Source: Candidatus Brocadia carolinensis
GTDB taxonomy: Bacteria > Planctomycetota > Brocadiia > Brocadiales > Brocadiaceae
DNA: 64,000 nt
NCBI GenBank assembly: GCA_002009475.1
Contig: AYTS01000126.1
Location: 1-64,000 of the forward strand
Direction of reading: 5' to 3'
Under the pieces are notes generated by a model, which searched no databases, was not told where the DNA came from, and saw only the letters and a program-made list of their open reading frames with translations. Below are positions 9,358-21,083 of the stretch, in pieces. Numbering within the stretch: position 1 is the first letter of the stretch; each line of letters opens with the position of its first letter. The translations under genes were made by a program, and so were the position numbers.

Positions 9358-10389
9358 ATGCTCGAAACATTTCGGCTGGCAAAATTCAGATTCACCACCT
9401 GCGCCCAGGAAAAGATACGCTTCCCTGCCTATAAAGGTTCTGCTTTCCGCGGCGGTTTTGGATACGCCTTTAAGCGGGTCGTCTGTGTGATAAAAGGCAA
9501 GCCATGTGACGAATGCCTGTTGAAGCAGAAGTGTATCTACTCGTATATCTTCGAGACCCCACCGCCGGAAGACACCGAAATGCTCCGGCTCTATCCCAAA
9601 GTGCCTCATCCCTTTATCATTGAACCCCCTGCTACGGAGAAACAATCCTTTGAACCTGGTGAAGAATTTTCCTTTCATGTAGTCCTCATGGGTCAGGCCA
9701 TAGACTACCTGCCCTATTTTATTTATACCTTTACTGAGTTGGGGAAACAGGGGATCGGGCAGGGCAGAGGAAAATACGATTTGATACAGGTAGAGGGTAT
9801 AGATTTAGAAAATGAGGCCGTCCAGATCTACCATAATAAAACACAAACACTCACCAGCCATTATCCCATCATACAAGCCAGTCAAATAGGCATACATTCA
9901 TTCGAAACACCTACCGAAAGAACGCCACAGCTAAATCCCCGCAATCAAGCGGGGACAAAGGGGGGTGTAAGAAACACTTATCGGGGCAGTAACGATAATA
10001 ACAAAATAACCATATCACTATTAACCCCGCTGCGTCTCCGTTTTGACGGTCATATAACGGATAAGATTGAATTCCACATCCTCATCAGAAACCTCCTGCG
10101 CCGTATCTCCTCTTTATCCTATTTCCATTGTGGCAAAAAGCTGGATTTAGATTTTAAAGGGCTCATTGAAAAGGCCAGAACAGTCAACCTGATAAGATCA
10201 GATACGCGTTGGTTTGACTGGAAACGGTTTTCAACGAGGCAGGAGGAATGGATGTCGCTGGGCGGCGTCACCGGCACAATTTCATATGAAGACAATTTGG
10301 CTGAATTCATGCCCCTTCTGAAACTGGGTGAATACGTGCATGTGGGGAAGGGGACGTCGTTTGGATTGGGGAAGTATGAGATTGTATAA
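9358..10389 (+). CDS. cas6: CRISPR pre-crRNA endoribonuclease Cas6
   Basis: Cas6 cleaves pre-crRNA within the repeats. This 343-residue RAMP protein has the N-terminal pattern AYKGSAFRGGFGYAFKR and a four-cysteine segment (CVIKGKPCDECLLKQKC). Its C-terminus has FHCGKKLDLD, GGVTGTISY and the glycine-rich loop VGKGTSFGLGKYEIV typical of Cas6. Codons around 9934-9965 carry an inverted repeat (CCCCGC and GCGGGG) like an intergenic repeat, which adds an Asn/Gly-rich in-frame segment around residues 193-212. The gene opens the CRISPR island, about 2.4 kb upstream of cmr1. Confidence 0.85.
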   Translation: MLETFRLAKFRFTTCAQEKIRFPAYKGSAFRGGFGYAFKRVVCVIKGKPCDECLLKQKCIYSYIFETPPPEDTEMLRLYPKVPHPFIIEPPATEKQSFEPGEEFSFHVVLMGQAIDYLPYFIYTFTELGKQGIGQGRGKYDLIQVEGIDLENEAVQIYHNKTQTLTSHYPIIQASQIGIHSFETPTERTPQLNPRNQAGTKGGVRNTYRGSNDNNKITISLLTPLRLRFDGHITDKIEFHILIRNLLRRISSLSYFHCGKKLDLDFKGLIEKARTVNLIRSDTRWFDWKRFSTRQEEWMSLGGVTGTISYEDNLAEFMPLLKLGEYVHVGKGTSFGLGKYEIV

Positions 10390-10400
10390 TGGGTTTTCAC

Positions 10401-10427
10401 CACAAAGACACAGAGGACACTGAGGCA
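10401..10427. repeat. Solo CACAAAG/CACAGAG repeat end
   Basis: The sequence CCACAAAGACACAGAGG matches the terminal repeat that bounds the GxxExxY cassettes elsewhere in this window. Here it stands alone without a passenger gene, which suggests a remnant or a solo terminal repeat. Confidence 0.6.
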
Positions 10428-10463
10428 AAAGAAAGGAATAGAAAATTCAGGAAGGAAGGGTGG

Positions 10464-10487
10464 CATGGACAAACTTGTTTGTCCATG
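10464..10487. repeat. Perfect 11-bp palindromic hairpin
   Basis: CATGGACAAAC and its exact reverse complement are separated by two bases. The surrounding motif (GGTGGCA, CTTGTTT) recurs at 26713-26738 and partly at 26569-26593, so these are members of one small hairpin family. Confidence 0.75.
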
Positions 10488-10750
10488 TTTGATAGTTATA
10501 GTGCGTGCGGTTTGTATTTACCGCAGATGTTACGGGGATTAAGACCCATTGGAATGCCCGGAAGGTAGAAAGCATATAGTCAGGAGTGAAGATCCTGGAA
10601 GCGAAGGCACCAGAGAATCAACCCCAAAGGGGTGAAAGAAAAGGGAAGTGTATTTTTTCGTTAGATATGTCCGCATTATTCCGGATTGAAGCATGGAACT
10701 TGATCTGTGTATGCGTATATGATATCTATGTGTATAAGGAGGTGTATAGA

Positions 10751-10952
10751 ATGAGGACAAATATTGTATTACAGGAAGATCTCGTCAGTGAAGCGTTTAA
10801 GTATTCTAAGGCGAAGACAAAAAAAAGACCTGATCCATGAAGCCCTGAAAGAGTATGTTGAAAAGCATAAAAGGCGTGATATCAGAAAACTCCGAGGAAA
10901 GATACAATTTGAGCCGGACTACGATCACAAAGCCCTGAGAAGGGAGCGTTGA
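10751..10952 (+). CDS. vapB: VapB-type antitoxin, frameshifted in an A8 run as read
   Basis: The start is set by the ribosome site AAGGAGGTG. The frame MRTNIVLQEDLVSEAF and the later frame DLIHEALKEYVEKHKRRDIR join perfectly if one A is removed from the A8 run at 10819-10826. That gives a 66-residue VapB-like antitoxin (DUF2191 style: N-terminal ribbon-helix-helix, C-terminal toxin-binding tail). The stop overlaps the start region of the PIN toxin gene, as in most vapBC operons. As read, the antitoxin would be truncated while the toxin is intact, which argues for a sequencing error or slippage. Confidence 0.8.
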
Positions 10953-10954
10953 TA

Positions 10955-11350
10955 GTGGTTCTTGTAGACACATCGGTATGGATTCCCTTTTTAAGGGGAG
11001 AAGACATAAAAGGGGTAGATAAGTTCTTATCCATTTTAAATGCAGACATTCCTTTTGGTATAAACCCATTCATCTATCAGGAATTGCTGCAGGGAGCGAG
11101 AACTGAGCGTGAATTTAAAGATCTCAAAAAGTATTTAGACACGCAGAAGATTTATTTTTTAAAAGATCAGGTAGAATCATATGCCAATGCTGCACAGATA
11201 TACTATCGTTGCAGGAAGAAGGGGATTACCGTTAGCAGTACCATCGATTGTCTGATTGTTCAGACGGCTGTGGAGCACAACCTGATGCTTCTCCACGAAG
11301 ACAGTGATTTTGACCGAATTGCAAGGGTGGTCAAATTAAGGATGTTTTGA
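10955..11350 (+). CDS. vapC: VapC-type PIN-domain ribonuclease toxin
   Basis: A PIN-domain protein of about 131 residues: VLVDTSVWIPFLRG carries the first catalytic aspartate, INPFIYQELLQGA the glutamate, and STIDCLIVQTA plus LLHEDSDFDRIA the remaining acidic residues. VapC toxins cut specific RNAs, usually tRNAs. A GTG at 10955 or a TTG at 10949 could be the start; both overlap or abut the vapB stop. The acidic quartet appears complete. The pair sits between cas6 and the cmr genes. Confidence 0.87.
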   Translation: MVLVDTSVWIPFLRGEDIKGVDKFLSILNADIPFGINPFIYQELLQGARTEREFKDLKKYLDTQKIYFLKDQVESYANAAQIYYRCRKKGITVSSTIDCLIVQTAVEHNLMLLHEDSDFDRIARVVKLRMF

Positions 11351-11789
11351 TTGTTTTTTTCATTAAACGGACACGGACAACGGACAGGATTGACGATTTG
11401 TCCTGTGAACCCTGTCCGTAGTCCGTTTCTGTTTTCCGTGATTTCCCCCTCTAAAAACATGTCCTCATAAAGGTGAGGATCTGGGCGAGAGGGTGTGTGA
11501 TCCCCTCTAAAAAGAGGGGTGTAGGGGTGTGTGAATGGTCACGGAGTCCGGTCAAGAAAAGCGTAATGATTCACCACAAAGGCACAAAGAACACGAGGAA
11601 ATATTCAATACATAGGAATTTCAATAAAAATGGGTGGTACGGACTTCGTCGTGAGCGTTCAGTCGAGCGACAAACCACGTCCCTTTATATCTTAAACAGA
11701 AATGGTTTGTCCGTGTTTAATTCTTTACTATCGTTGTGTCTGGATGGCTAAGCTATTATCTGGAAATGGATAAATAATGGAGAAATGAT
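11351..11789. other. Intergenic region between vapC and the MNT gene
   Basis: It holds the 11365-11428 inverted repeat, another solo repeat of the CACAAAG type (CCACAAAGGCACAAAG, near 11573-11589) and low-complexity remnants. An open frame at 11473-11751 has repeat-derived codons and no family resemblance, so I do not call it. Confidence 0.5.
11365..11428. repeat. Inverted repeat downstream of vapC
   Basis: AAACGGAC pairs with GTCCGTTT, and inside it CGGACAGG pairs with CCTGTCCG. The arms are made of reiterated CGGACA units. It may act as a transcript end or simply be a mobile palindrome; no clear T tract follows. Confidence 0.6.
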
Positions 11790-12284
11790 ATGCAAAAAGA
11801 ATATCAAACCTTACTGAAAGATTTTATTCAGATTTTAAAAAAAAGATTTAAAGAAGACATCATTTCCGTAGTTCTCTTTGGTTCAGTAGCAAGGGGAAAT
11901 GCAAAAAAGGAAAGTGATATAGACCTGTGTCTCATTATAAAAAACCTGCCTAAAAGCCATTTTCAGAGGAACAGACTCCTTTCCAGTCCTTTGGCGGATT
12001 TAAGAGAGATGCACTCTTACAAAGAACTTCGAATGAAGGGTTATTTTCCTGATATATCTCCCATTCTTTACACCCCTGAAGAGATACAGGACACGAAGCC
12101 CATTTTTCTTGATATGGTTGAAGATGGAGAAATCCTTCTGGATAACGGTACATTTCGGGATAAGCGTAATGACATAAAGAAAAGGATGTCAAAGTTAAAT
12201 TCGAGAAAGGTAATGTGTGAAGACGGCACATGGTACTGGGAGTTAAAGCCTGGTATGAAGCTAGGGGAGGTATTTACCTTATGA
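11790..12284 (+). CDS. MNT-type nucleotidyltransferase (antitoxin or toxin-modifying partner)
   Basis: A 164-residue minimal nucleotidyltransferase. The motif VVLFGSVARGNAKKESDIDL holds the GS and DxD residues that bind Mg-NTP. Such proteins pair with HEPN ribonucleases; in studied MNT/HEPN modules the MNT enzyme AMPylates and silences the HEPN toxin. The stop overlaps the HEPN start (ATGA), which indicates translational coupling. It has a longer C-terminal tail than the two other MNT genes in the window. Confidence 0.85.
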   Translation: MQKEYQTLLKDFIQILKKRFKEDIISVVLFGSVARGNAKKESDIDLCLIIKNLPKSHFQRNRLLSSPLADLREMHSYKELRMKGYFPDISPILYTPEEIQDTKPIFLDMVEDGEILLDNGTFRDKRNDIKKRMSKLNSRKVMCEDGTWYWELKPGMKLGEVFTL

Positions 12285-12718
12285 GAAGCGACCGCATAGG
12301 CTATGCTTATATAAAAGACGCAAATACTATTTCTGAAGAAGCAAGAGAATCACTCAATAAGAGGCATTACCACAGAACGGTGAGAAAATGCCAGGAAGCG
12401 GTAGAATTGGCAATCAAGGGGCTACTAAGATTTGTAGGAATAGAATATCCAAAATCCCACAGGGTTGGCGCAATTTTATTGGAATCCAGTATAAGAGATG
12501 AAGTGACGGTGGATGTCCTGAAAAAAGTTGCAGAAATATCTGATGAACTTGCAAGAGAAAGGGAAACCGCCTTCTACGGCACAGAAGAAGGTACAGCAGA
12601 AGAACTCTTTACCGAGTCTGATGCCAGAGACGCGCTGGGAATGATGAGATATGTTTTCGATTTCGTCAACGAACTCTTAAAAAAATATACCTTGCTAAAA
12701 CCTGGGGATTATCTATAA
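12281..12718 (+). CDS. HEPN-domain protein, partner of the upstream MNT gene
   Basis: A 145-residue helical HEPN protein. The region HYHRTVRKCQEAVELAIKGL matches the conserved helix of HEPN domains, followed by IEYPKSHRVG, which corresponds to the common tHdL-like position. I chose the ATG at 12281 because it overlaps the MNT stop. HEPN proteins of this type are often RNases. This copy is uninterrupted, unlike the two HEPN genes after cmr6. Confidence 0.78.
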   Translation: MRSDRIGYAYIKDANTISEEARESLNKRHYHRTVRKCQEAVELAIKGLLRFVGIEYPKSHRVGAILLESSIRDEVTVDVLKKVAEISDELARERETAFYGTEEGTAEELFTESDARDALGMMRYVFDFVNELLKKYTLLKPGDYL

Positions 12719-12795
12719 AAATGAGAAGGAAAAGGGGACTATCAGACGGTAGTGTTTGCAGCGCTGTTGCATGATATTGGAAGGAGAGGTTAGAA

Positions 12796-13831
12796 ATGGC
12801 AAAAATAGATAAAATCTGTTTTGAAATAGAGACTGTAACCCCGATGTTTCTTGCAGGTGCCGATGGAAAAACAGCAGAGTTACGGACTGCTTCTTTAAAA
12901 GGACTTCTGCGTTATTGGTGGCGTGCGTTTCAAGCTGAAAGCGATTTAAGTAAACTGCGCGATAAAGAAGCTAAAATATTTGGGAGTATTGAACGTGGTG
13001 GAAGTTTTTCGATTCAGATGAAGCATGAGTCTTTTAAATCAACAAGAAACAAGCTTCCAAATCATCCCGTTCCAGTAGAAGGAAAGACTTTTACGATTAA
13101 TATTTTGGAATATTTAGCCTATGGAACGTATGAATATGAGAGAGGAAAAGGGAATGTTTTTGCCAGAGATTATATTCCACCAAATACAAAATTCAGCGTA
13201 ATACTAAACTTCTTTAATGAAAATTATAAAAAAGAGATTTTAAAGGCATTTTATGTGTTTAGTCTCTTTGGTGGCGTTGGTTCCAGAAATAGGAATGGTT
13301 TTGGATGTTTTGAAATATTGAACAAATCTGAAGTATTTGAGAATATCAAAAATGCTTTTTCTGTAGATGCCCCCTATAAAACCGACAACCTTGCAAAATT
13401 AATAAAAAAGGGTTGATACTCGGTCTTATTTTTCCTTTTCGGATCAAACTAAGTTTTTTAGGTCAAAAAATTCTTTTGATTCTTGGGATAAGGCATTAGC
13501 AAATATTGGCGTACTTTACAAACAAACCCGATCAAAGCTGGAAAAAAGACATTCCTTTGAAAAACGTCAATACATAGGATCTCCAATAGTAGAAAAAAAG
13601 AATACTCGCTCTTTTCTTGAAAGACATGCTAAGCCATATTTTATTAAAATACATAGGGAATCAGGAAAATACCAACCATATGTTTTGTATCTTCCTTCAA
13701 AGTATTGTGACGGATTAAATTCAGACAGAAATGATAAACCGATAAATCATTCTAACGTTGATAATGAGTTTAACAATGTCTGTACTGAATTTAATAAGTA
13801 TCTTGCCAGCGAAATGGAAGTAGTTTTATAA
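12796..13831 (+). CDS. cmr1: Type III-B effector subunit Cmr1, frameshifted at A6/G3 as read
   Basis: Cmr1 is a RAMP subunit at the 3' crRNA end of the Cmr complex. The N-terminal half has IETVTPMFLAGADGKTAELR and SLKGLLRYWWRAF, both hallmark Cmr1 motifs. FGGVGSRNRNGFG follows. The reading frame stops at 13416. The next frame continues with VDTRSYFSFSDQTKFF and ends at 13831 (VLYLPSK near the end). One surplus base at AAAAAAGGG (13404-13412) explains the break, and the repaired product has 344 residues. The ribosome site GGAGAGG precedes the start. Confidence 0.86.
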
Positions 13832-13852
13832 AAAGAGACAACGGAGGCTTTC

Positions 13853-16693
13853 ATGAATAGAGAAATACTTATCAAAAAAATCCAGGCGCTTCTCCATGAC
13901 CCGCCGGAAAAGGCTTTAATCCTTGGTAAAGTTAATCATGAGGAAATGGCATCAAATCTCATGAGGATTATTGAAGAAAGCGCTTCAATAACAAATGAAA
14001 CAAAAGATGCCGACCATATTGCCTCTGCATCCGACAGAATAAATTTCCCCAAGGATATCGAAGCAAAGGCCGATTTTTCAAAAGAACCCGTTATTGTTCA
14101 TCCTTTGTCCGGAAAAGAATTTAAGATTCCACCATCTGCAACATCGGCTATTACAGGCATTGATTATAAACGGGTAATGGACGCTGTTGAGGAAGCCATA
14201 AAGGAGATTGCCGCTAAATATGATTTAGAATCAGGATACCTCTCCCTATGGGCTGAGTTGTATGAAATCATTAGAGAAAAAGAATCCGGGAAATCAGCCC
14301 TTGGGCAATTATGGGAGCTTCTACCGGCAGATACGCGCATCCCCGACCACTCCATCTGGGAGCATAGAAGGGTTGCCTCCGCCATTGCAGGCGCTTTGCC
14401 GGAACCGTCTCTCTTATTGTTTTCCATCGGCCCGGTACAGGATTTTATTGCAACAGCACGGAAAACCCAGGATTTGTGGTCAGGGAGCTATATGCTTTCA
14501 TATATATCGTGGACGGCAATGAAGGCAATTTCAGAGGAAATGGGACCAGATTCGATCATCTTTCCAGACTTGATGGACCAACCCTTCTGCAACCTCTGGC
14601 TGATAGAAAGGGGATTGAAATTTATTGAAAAACCATACAGAGAACCCCTGTCTTCTCCTACTTTACCTAATCGGGCGCTTGCCATTCTTCCGAAAGATAA
14701 TGCCGAACAAATTGCCAGAAGGGCTGAAGACGCTGTAAGACGTGTTTTTGCTGAAATATGTTTAGCAGTAAAAGAAGAAATTGAAAATTCTTTAAGCGAA
14801 TTAAAAAACGACACCGTTTGGAAAGAAATCTGGAACAGGCAAACCGGAGATTTTTTGCAGGTTTACTGGTCAATACTGCCCATAGGCAAAAAAAGTGAAT
14901 ATAAGGGTTTTATTGATACATATAAAACATTTTTGGGAGACGATCATCTTAAATACTTTGAAAAACTTTTAAAAGAATACGAGACAAAAGGGTTCTGCCC
15001 TAACATTGGCACAGTATATGGGCAGTTGTACAAATTTCTTGAAAAAGCGCACGGGAGCAGAAAGACTATCAGGGACTTTTCGCAACAATCAGAGCCGCAT
15101 TACAAATGCACTATATGCGGGATGAGAGAACCTGTACATCCTGAACAGCATAATAATCAAAATTGTGAAGAGCATGGGGCGCTTGTAAGGTTTTGGAAAG
15201 AAAGGCTCAGAAGTGAATTCCAGGATATAAAACCTTCAGAAAGATTATGCGCCGTATGCTTAACCAAGAGATTTGCATGCAGGCATTATTTTAACAAGAA
15301 AAAGGGCTTTGGTATTAACACCTCATATCCTTCAACCAGCACCATGTCGACGGCGGCTTTTAAATTAAGGATTATTGAGAAAAGCGACTTGAATGACTTG
15401 CTTATAAAAGCCCATTCTTACACGCAAAGAATACATGCCCTTGTTGGAGATACGGCACAGGGTGAGGCGCTTCCAATGGTTTGGGGCGCATGCAGGGGCA
15501 AAAAATTGTGTGAAGCATTTGCAAAGTTAGAAGGAGATTGGTTATACGAGGAAAGTTTGGATGAAAAAGCGTTGTATAAAGAATACGGAAAGGGTAAGAG
15601 TGAAGAAGAATTCAAACAAATCTTCAAAGGGGTAAAAGATGCCTTTTATGAATTCAAGGAAGTATTGGAAGAAAAGGAGAGAGAATTAAAGGCAAACTTT
15701 GGCTCACCATCTAAATACTACGCCATTATCCAGATGGATGGCGACAATATGGGTAAATGGGTTTCGGGTGAAAACGCGCCAGAGATAGAAAAGATTCTTC
15801 ATCCGGCAATGCGAGAGCAGTTAAAGGATGATGCAAATTGGCGAGAATTATTGAATCAGAAACGCCCCCTTAACCCTTCTTTGCATATTGCAACTAGTAA
15901 GGCGTTGAGGGATTTCTCTTTAAAAATTGTAAGGGAGATTGTCGAAAGGGATCATCTTGGCAAGCTTATTTATGCGGGCGGGGATGACGTACTTGCATTT
16001 GTTTCATTAAAGGACCTGCCTGCCGTCATGAGGTGTTTGAGGGCGTATTTCTCCGGTAGCCTTGTCTATGATGAAGCTGGAGGTGTAAAGATAGACTTCC
16101 AGCATGGAAGCGGGTTTGTGCCGATTGACGAAAAAGGAAATCCGCTTAGTTTAAAGACAAGCAAAAACCCCAGTGGGTTTTTATATTCGATGGGTACAAG
16201 CGCCACTGCGAGCATGGGCGTTTCCATTGTCCATCATTCCTATGACCTGTCTAAGGCGCTTCAGGAGGCAAGGGATACAGAGAAAAAGGCAAAAGGTGCA
16301 TATGGCAGAAATGCCTTTTGCATATCTCTCGACAAACGGTCGGGGGGAGCTGAAACCTTTGGCGCAAAGTGGTACTATGAAAATGATGGATACTTTGAAG
16401 GTATTCCCGTATTAGAAAAATTAGTTGATGCATTTGATAAAGGCATATCGCCTAAATTTGCTTATGATTTTAAGGCAGAACTTTTTGGACTTCAGGCGCT
16501 TCCAGTGGATGAAGCAGTATACTGTGAGGTAAGACGATTGGCAATACGTCATAAAAACAAAGATTTTCAAAAAGAGAAAGTTGAAGAGATTTCAACTGAT
16601 TTGTTAAGACTTAAGAAAAATGGAATATCACTTGAAGAAATAAGCAGTTTGCTTAATATTGCTACCTTCCTTGCAAGGAGAGAAAATCAATGA
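13853..16693 (+). CDS. cmr2: Type III-B Cas10 (Cmr2), HD and GGDD domains
   Basis: The 946-residue large subunit. Near the N-terminus LLHDPPEKA (H15-D16), then HEE and DADHIASASDR, mark a probable HD nuclease domain. A zinc-binding segment (CTICGMREP, later CAVCLTKRFACRH) follows in the middle. The second Palm domain has YAGGDDVLAF with GGDD at 709-712, the catalytic site that makes cyclic oligoadenylate. DGDNMGKW precedes it in the first Palm. The GGDD site is intact, so second-messenger synthesis is predicted. It starts 21 bases after cmr1 and overlaps cmr3 by four bases. Confidence 0.95.
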   Translation: MNREILIKKIQALLHDPPEKALILGKVNHEEMASNLMRIIEESASITNETKDADHIASASDRINFPKDIEAKADFSKEPVIVHPLSGKEFKIPPSATSAITGIDYKRVMDAVEEAIKEIAAKYDLESGYLSLWAELYEIIREKESGKSALGQLWELLPADTRIPDHSIWEHRRVASAIAGALPEPSLLLFSIGPVQDFIATARKTQDLWSGSYMLSYISWTAMKAISEEMGPDSIIFPDLMDQPFCNLWLIERGLKFIEKPYREPLSSPTLPNRALAILPKDNAEQIARRAEDAVRRVFAEICLAVKEEIENSLSELKNDTVWKEIWNRQTGDFLQVYWSILPIGKKSEYKGFIDTYKTFLGDDHLKYFEKLLKEYETKGFCPNIGTVYGQLYKFLEKAHGSRKTIRDFSQQSEPHYKCTICGMREPVHPEQHNNQNCEEHGALVRFWKERLRSEFQDIKPSERLCAVCLTKRFACRHYFNKKKGFGINTSYPSTSTMSTAAFKLRIIEKSDLNDLLIKAHSYTQRIHALVGDTAQGEALPMVWGACRGKKLCEAFAKLEGDWLYEESLDEKALYKEYGKGKSEEEFKQIFKGVKDAFYEFKEVLEEKERELKANFGSPSKYYAIIQMDGDNMGKWVSGENAPEIEKILHPAMREQLKDDANWRELLNQKRPLNPSLHIATSKALRDFSLKIVREIVERDHLGKLIYAGGDDVLAFVSLKDLPAVMRCLRAYFSGSLVYDEAGGVKIDFQHGSGFVPIDEKGNPLSLKTSKNPSGFLYSMGTSATASMGVSIVHHSYDLSKALQEARDTEKKAKGAYGRNAFCISLDKRSGGAETFGAKWYYENDGYFEGIPVLEKLVDAFDKGISPKFAYDFKAELFGLQALPVDEAVYCEVRRLAIRHKNKDFQKEKVEEISTDLLRLKKNGISLEEISSLLNIATFLARRENQ

Positions 16694-17809
16694 AGATTTT
16701 TATCGAGCCAAACGACGTGTTAATGTTCAGAGATGGTAAACCGTTCTCCGGCGGCGATGATCATTATGCACGAGGCACCTTCCCGCCGTCTCCATCCACA
16801 TTTTATGGCGCTTTACGCTCAAAGATATTGAGCGAAAAGTATCCTCAATATGAAAGTTTTAAAGACGGGAATGTACCCGAAGGCGTCAAAAAGGAAATTG
16901 GAACCCCGTCTGAACAGGGAAGCCTTACCCTTCAACACTTCTCCCTTGCCAAAAGAGTAGATGGAGCTATTCATCCCATATTTCCCGTTCCAAAGGATGT
17001 GGTAAAAATAAAGGGAATGGATGAAAAAATCGTATTTATCTTAAAACCTGAAGAATCGCTTAACAATAAAATTAGCTGCAACTTCCCCTTTGCCTCTTTA
17101 GTTCCGCTGTGGTTAAAGACAGAAATCCCGATAGAGGAAGTAAACGGTTTTCTCTCTTTACAAGCAATGAGCGCTTATCTTTGCGGGAACGTTCCGGATG
17201 AAATTATGAAAAGCGACCGTCTCTACAAGAAAGATGAAAGGGTTGGCATTAAAAAGGACAGGACAAGAAAGGCTGCTGCGACAGGCGCCCTTTATAGTGT
17301 GGAATATTTCAGGTTCGCAAAAGAAATTGGATTTGCAGTTGAATTAGGTGGAGTAGAAAAATTTCCTCAGGAAGGATTGCTGCGGTTAGGAGGCGACCAC
17401 CGTTCGGCATTTTACCAGGAATCTTCATTTTCCTTGCCTGATAAGGGAAAAGTTAAAAACAAGATAAAAGACACTGGACAATTTAAAATTGTTTTCCTAA
17501 CACCTGCAATATTTGATAAAGGCTGGTTGCCTGACTGGATAGATACGGAAAGTGGTATTGGGACAGTAAATAATATTACCCTTAAGCTTATATCCGCTGC
17601 ACTTGACAAGCCAGTTCATATAGGGGGTTTTGACATTGTAAAGAAGACGCCAAAAGATATGAAAAAGGCGGTATCCGCGGGAAGCGTCTTTTTTTTTTCA
17701 ATTGAGAAAAGGCAGTATTGACGATGTATTTGACACCTTCTGGCTAAAATCAATCTCAGCGGAAAAACAAAACGAAGGTTTTGGAATTACCATTATTGGA
17801 GGATACTGA
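16690..17809 (+). CDS. cmr3: Type III-B subunit Cmr3, frameshifted in a T10 run as read
   Basis: Cmr3 is the RAMP subunit that binds the crRNA 5' tag next to Cas10. The N-terminus FIEPNDVLMFRDGKPF and GTFPPSPSTFYGALR are typical. As read it stops at 17721 after a run of ten T (17689-17698). Removing one T continues the frame into WLKSISAEKQNEGFGITII and a stop at 17807-17809, one base before the cmr4 ATG. The NEGFG ending is the expected Cmr3 C-terminus and gives 372 residues. This strongly supports a single surplus base. Confidence 0.9.
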
Positions 17810-17810
17810 T

Positions 17811-18775
17811 ATGTTCAAAGAAGCACGACTGATGTTTATCTATACTGAGACGTCCCTGCATGCAGGGAGCGGCACAAGTCTCGGCGTAATTGATCTGCCA
17901 ATTCAGAGGGAAAAATACACGGATTATCCGGTGCTTCAGGCATCCGGGATCAAAGGCGCTGTGAGAGACTGGTTTGAAACAAATAATAGCAGTGAAAAAC
18001 AAAAGATAGAACTGATTTTTGGACCGGATACGATTGGTGGAGGTGAGGCTTTTAGCGGTGCGGCTACGTTTACAGACGGCAGGCTTCTCCTGTTTCCGGT
18101 AAGGTCAATGAAGGGTGTGTTTGCCTATACAACGTCCTGCTTCGCCCTGAACAGATTAAGGCGCGATTTAACCATGTCTAAAGCAACAAATGTTAACTGG
18201 AATATTCCACAAGAGCCAAAAGATAATCAGGTTTGGGGAATCAAGGAAAGCGGTCTATGTGAGGATGGAAAGGTCTTGCTTGAGGAATATGCGTTTGATT
18301 TCCTTGGGAATAATAACGATGTAAAGACTATTGCAGCATGGTTATCTCAAAACGCCTTTCCCAATGGCCCCGAATATCAATTCTGGAAAGAAAAGGTTAA
18401 AACGGACTTACTTATCCTTCCTGAAGACGCCTTTAAGGATTTTGTAAAACTTTCTACTGAAGTTCAGGCAAGGATAAAAATAAACAACGAGACGAAAACA
18501 GCCGCTTCCGGGGCGCTTTTCTATGAAGAGACGTTGACCCCAGATACCCTTCTTTATTCAGTGGTGATGGCAAACGATCCATTCAAAGATGAAGGAAACA
18601 GGCCCAACGGTTTAAAAAATGCGAATGACGTAATGACCTTTATAAATAAACTTAACGGCAATCGGGCTCAATTTGGGGGAGATACGACCATTGGCAGGGG
18701 AATAGTGAATATCCAGTTTTTCAACGGAGGGAACACACAACAGAACAATAGTACTTCCAATAATGGAGGCAATAA

Positions 18776-18779
<4 letters not shown>
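17811..18779 (+). CDS. cmr4: Type III-B backbone subunit Cmr4 (target-RNA nuclease)
   Basis: Cmr4 forms the helical backbone and cleaves bound target RNA at 6-nt intervals. The start at 17811 (MFKEARLMFIYTETSLHAG) follows the repaired cmr3 stop by one base. The segment SLGVIDLPIQREKYTDYP includes the conserved aspartate (in GVIDLP) that is catalytic in characterised Cmr4. ASGIKGAVRDWFE is the usual RAMP motif, and the glycine-rich C-terminal GGDTTIGRGIV is present. The Asn/Gly-rich tail is unusual but harmless. It overlaps cmr5 by four bases. Confidence 0.93.
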
Positions 18780-20662
<1,883 letters not shown>

Positions 20663-20690
<28 letters not shown>

Positions 20691-20986
20691 TATATCAAAT
20701 AATTCAAGAATATATTACTGTTCTTAAAAAGCATCATATAAAAATCTGGCGGGTGTATCTCTACGGTTCTTATGCAAAAGGTACGTTTACAAGAGAAAGC
20801 GATATAGATTTGGCTGTTTTTCTGGAAAAAGACGATCTCGATGGTTTCGAGGATGACGCCCAATTAATGAAACTCAGGAGAAATGTTGACTTGAGGCTAG
20901 AACCGCATCCGTTTGCAAAGTCGGATTTTGATGAAACCAATCCCTATATTAAAGAGATACTAAAAACAGGGGAAAGGATTGTATAA
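20663..20986 (+). CDS. MNT-type nucleotidyltransferase
   Basis: A 107-residue minimal nucleotidyltransferase with VYLYGSYAKGTFTRESDIDL (GS and DxD motifs) and a conserved tail DLRLEPHPFAKSDF shared with the copy at 21449. Its start overlaps the end of the interrupted HEPN gene by 28 bases. The role is by analogy that of the antitoxin or modifying enzyme of an HEPN/MNT pair. Confidence 0.85.
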
Positions 20987-21083
20987 CTTAACCACAGAGG
21001 CTATGGAGAAGACAGAGAATATAATGCAGAATTCCAATAACGGACCTGTTCCCTTTTGGCCGGGCAGTGATGGAGACTTTGTA

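Larger units (their letters stand above)
10390..10750. other. Intergenic region with repeat remnants
   Basis: This stretch holds no gene that I can support. It contains a solo CACAAAG/CACAGAG-type repeat at 10401-10427 and a palindrome at 10464-10487. A small inverted repeat (ACCCCAAAGGGGT) lies near 10621-10633. A strong ribosome site (AAGGAGGTG) at the right edge serves vapB. Confidence 0.6.

Noticed and set aside
11473-11751. A possible 92-residue protein upstream of the MNT gene
   Set aside because: It overlaps CACAAAG repeat DNA and shows no start signal or family pattern.
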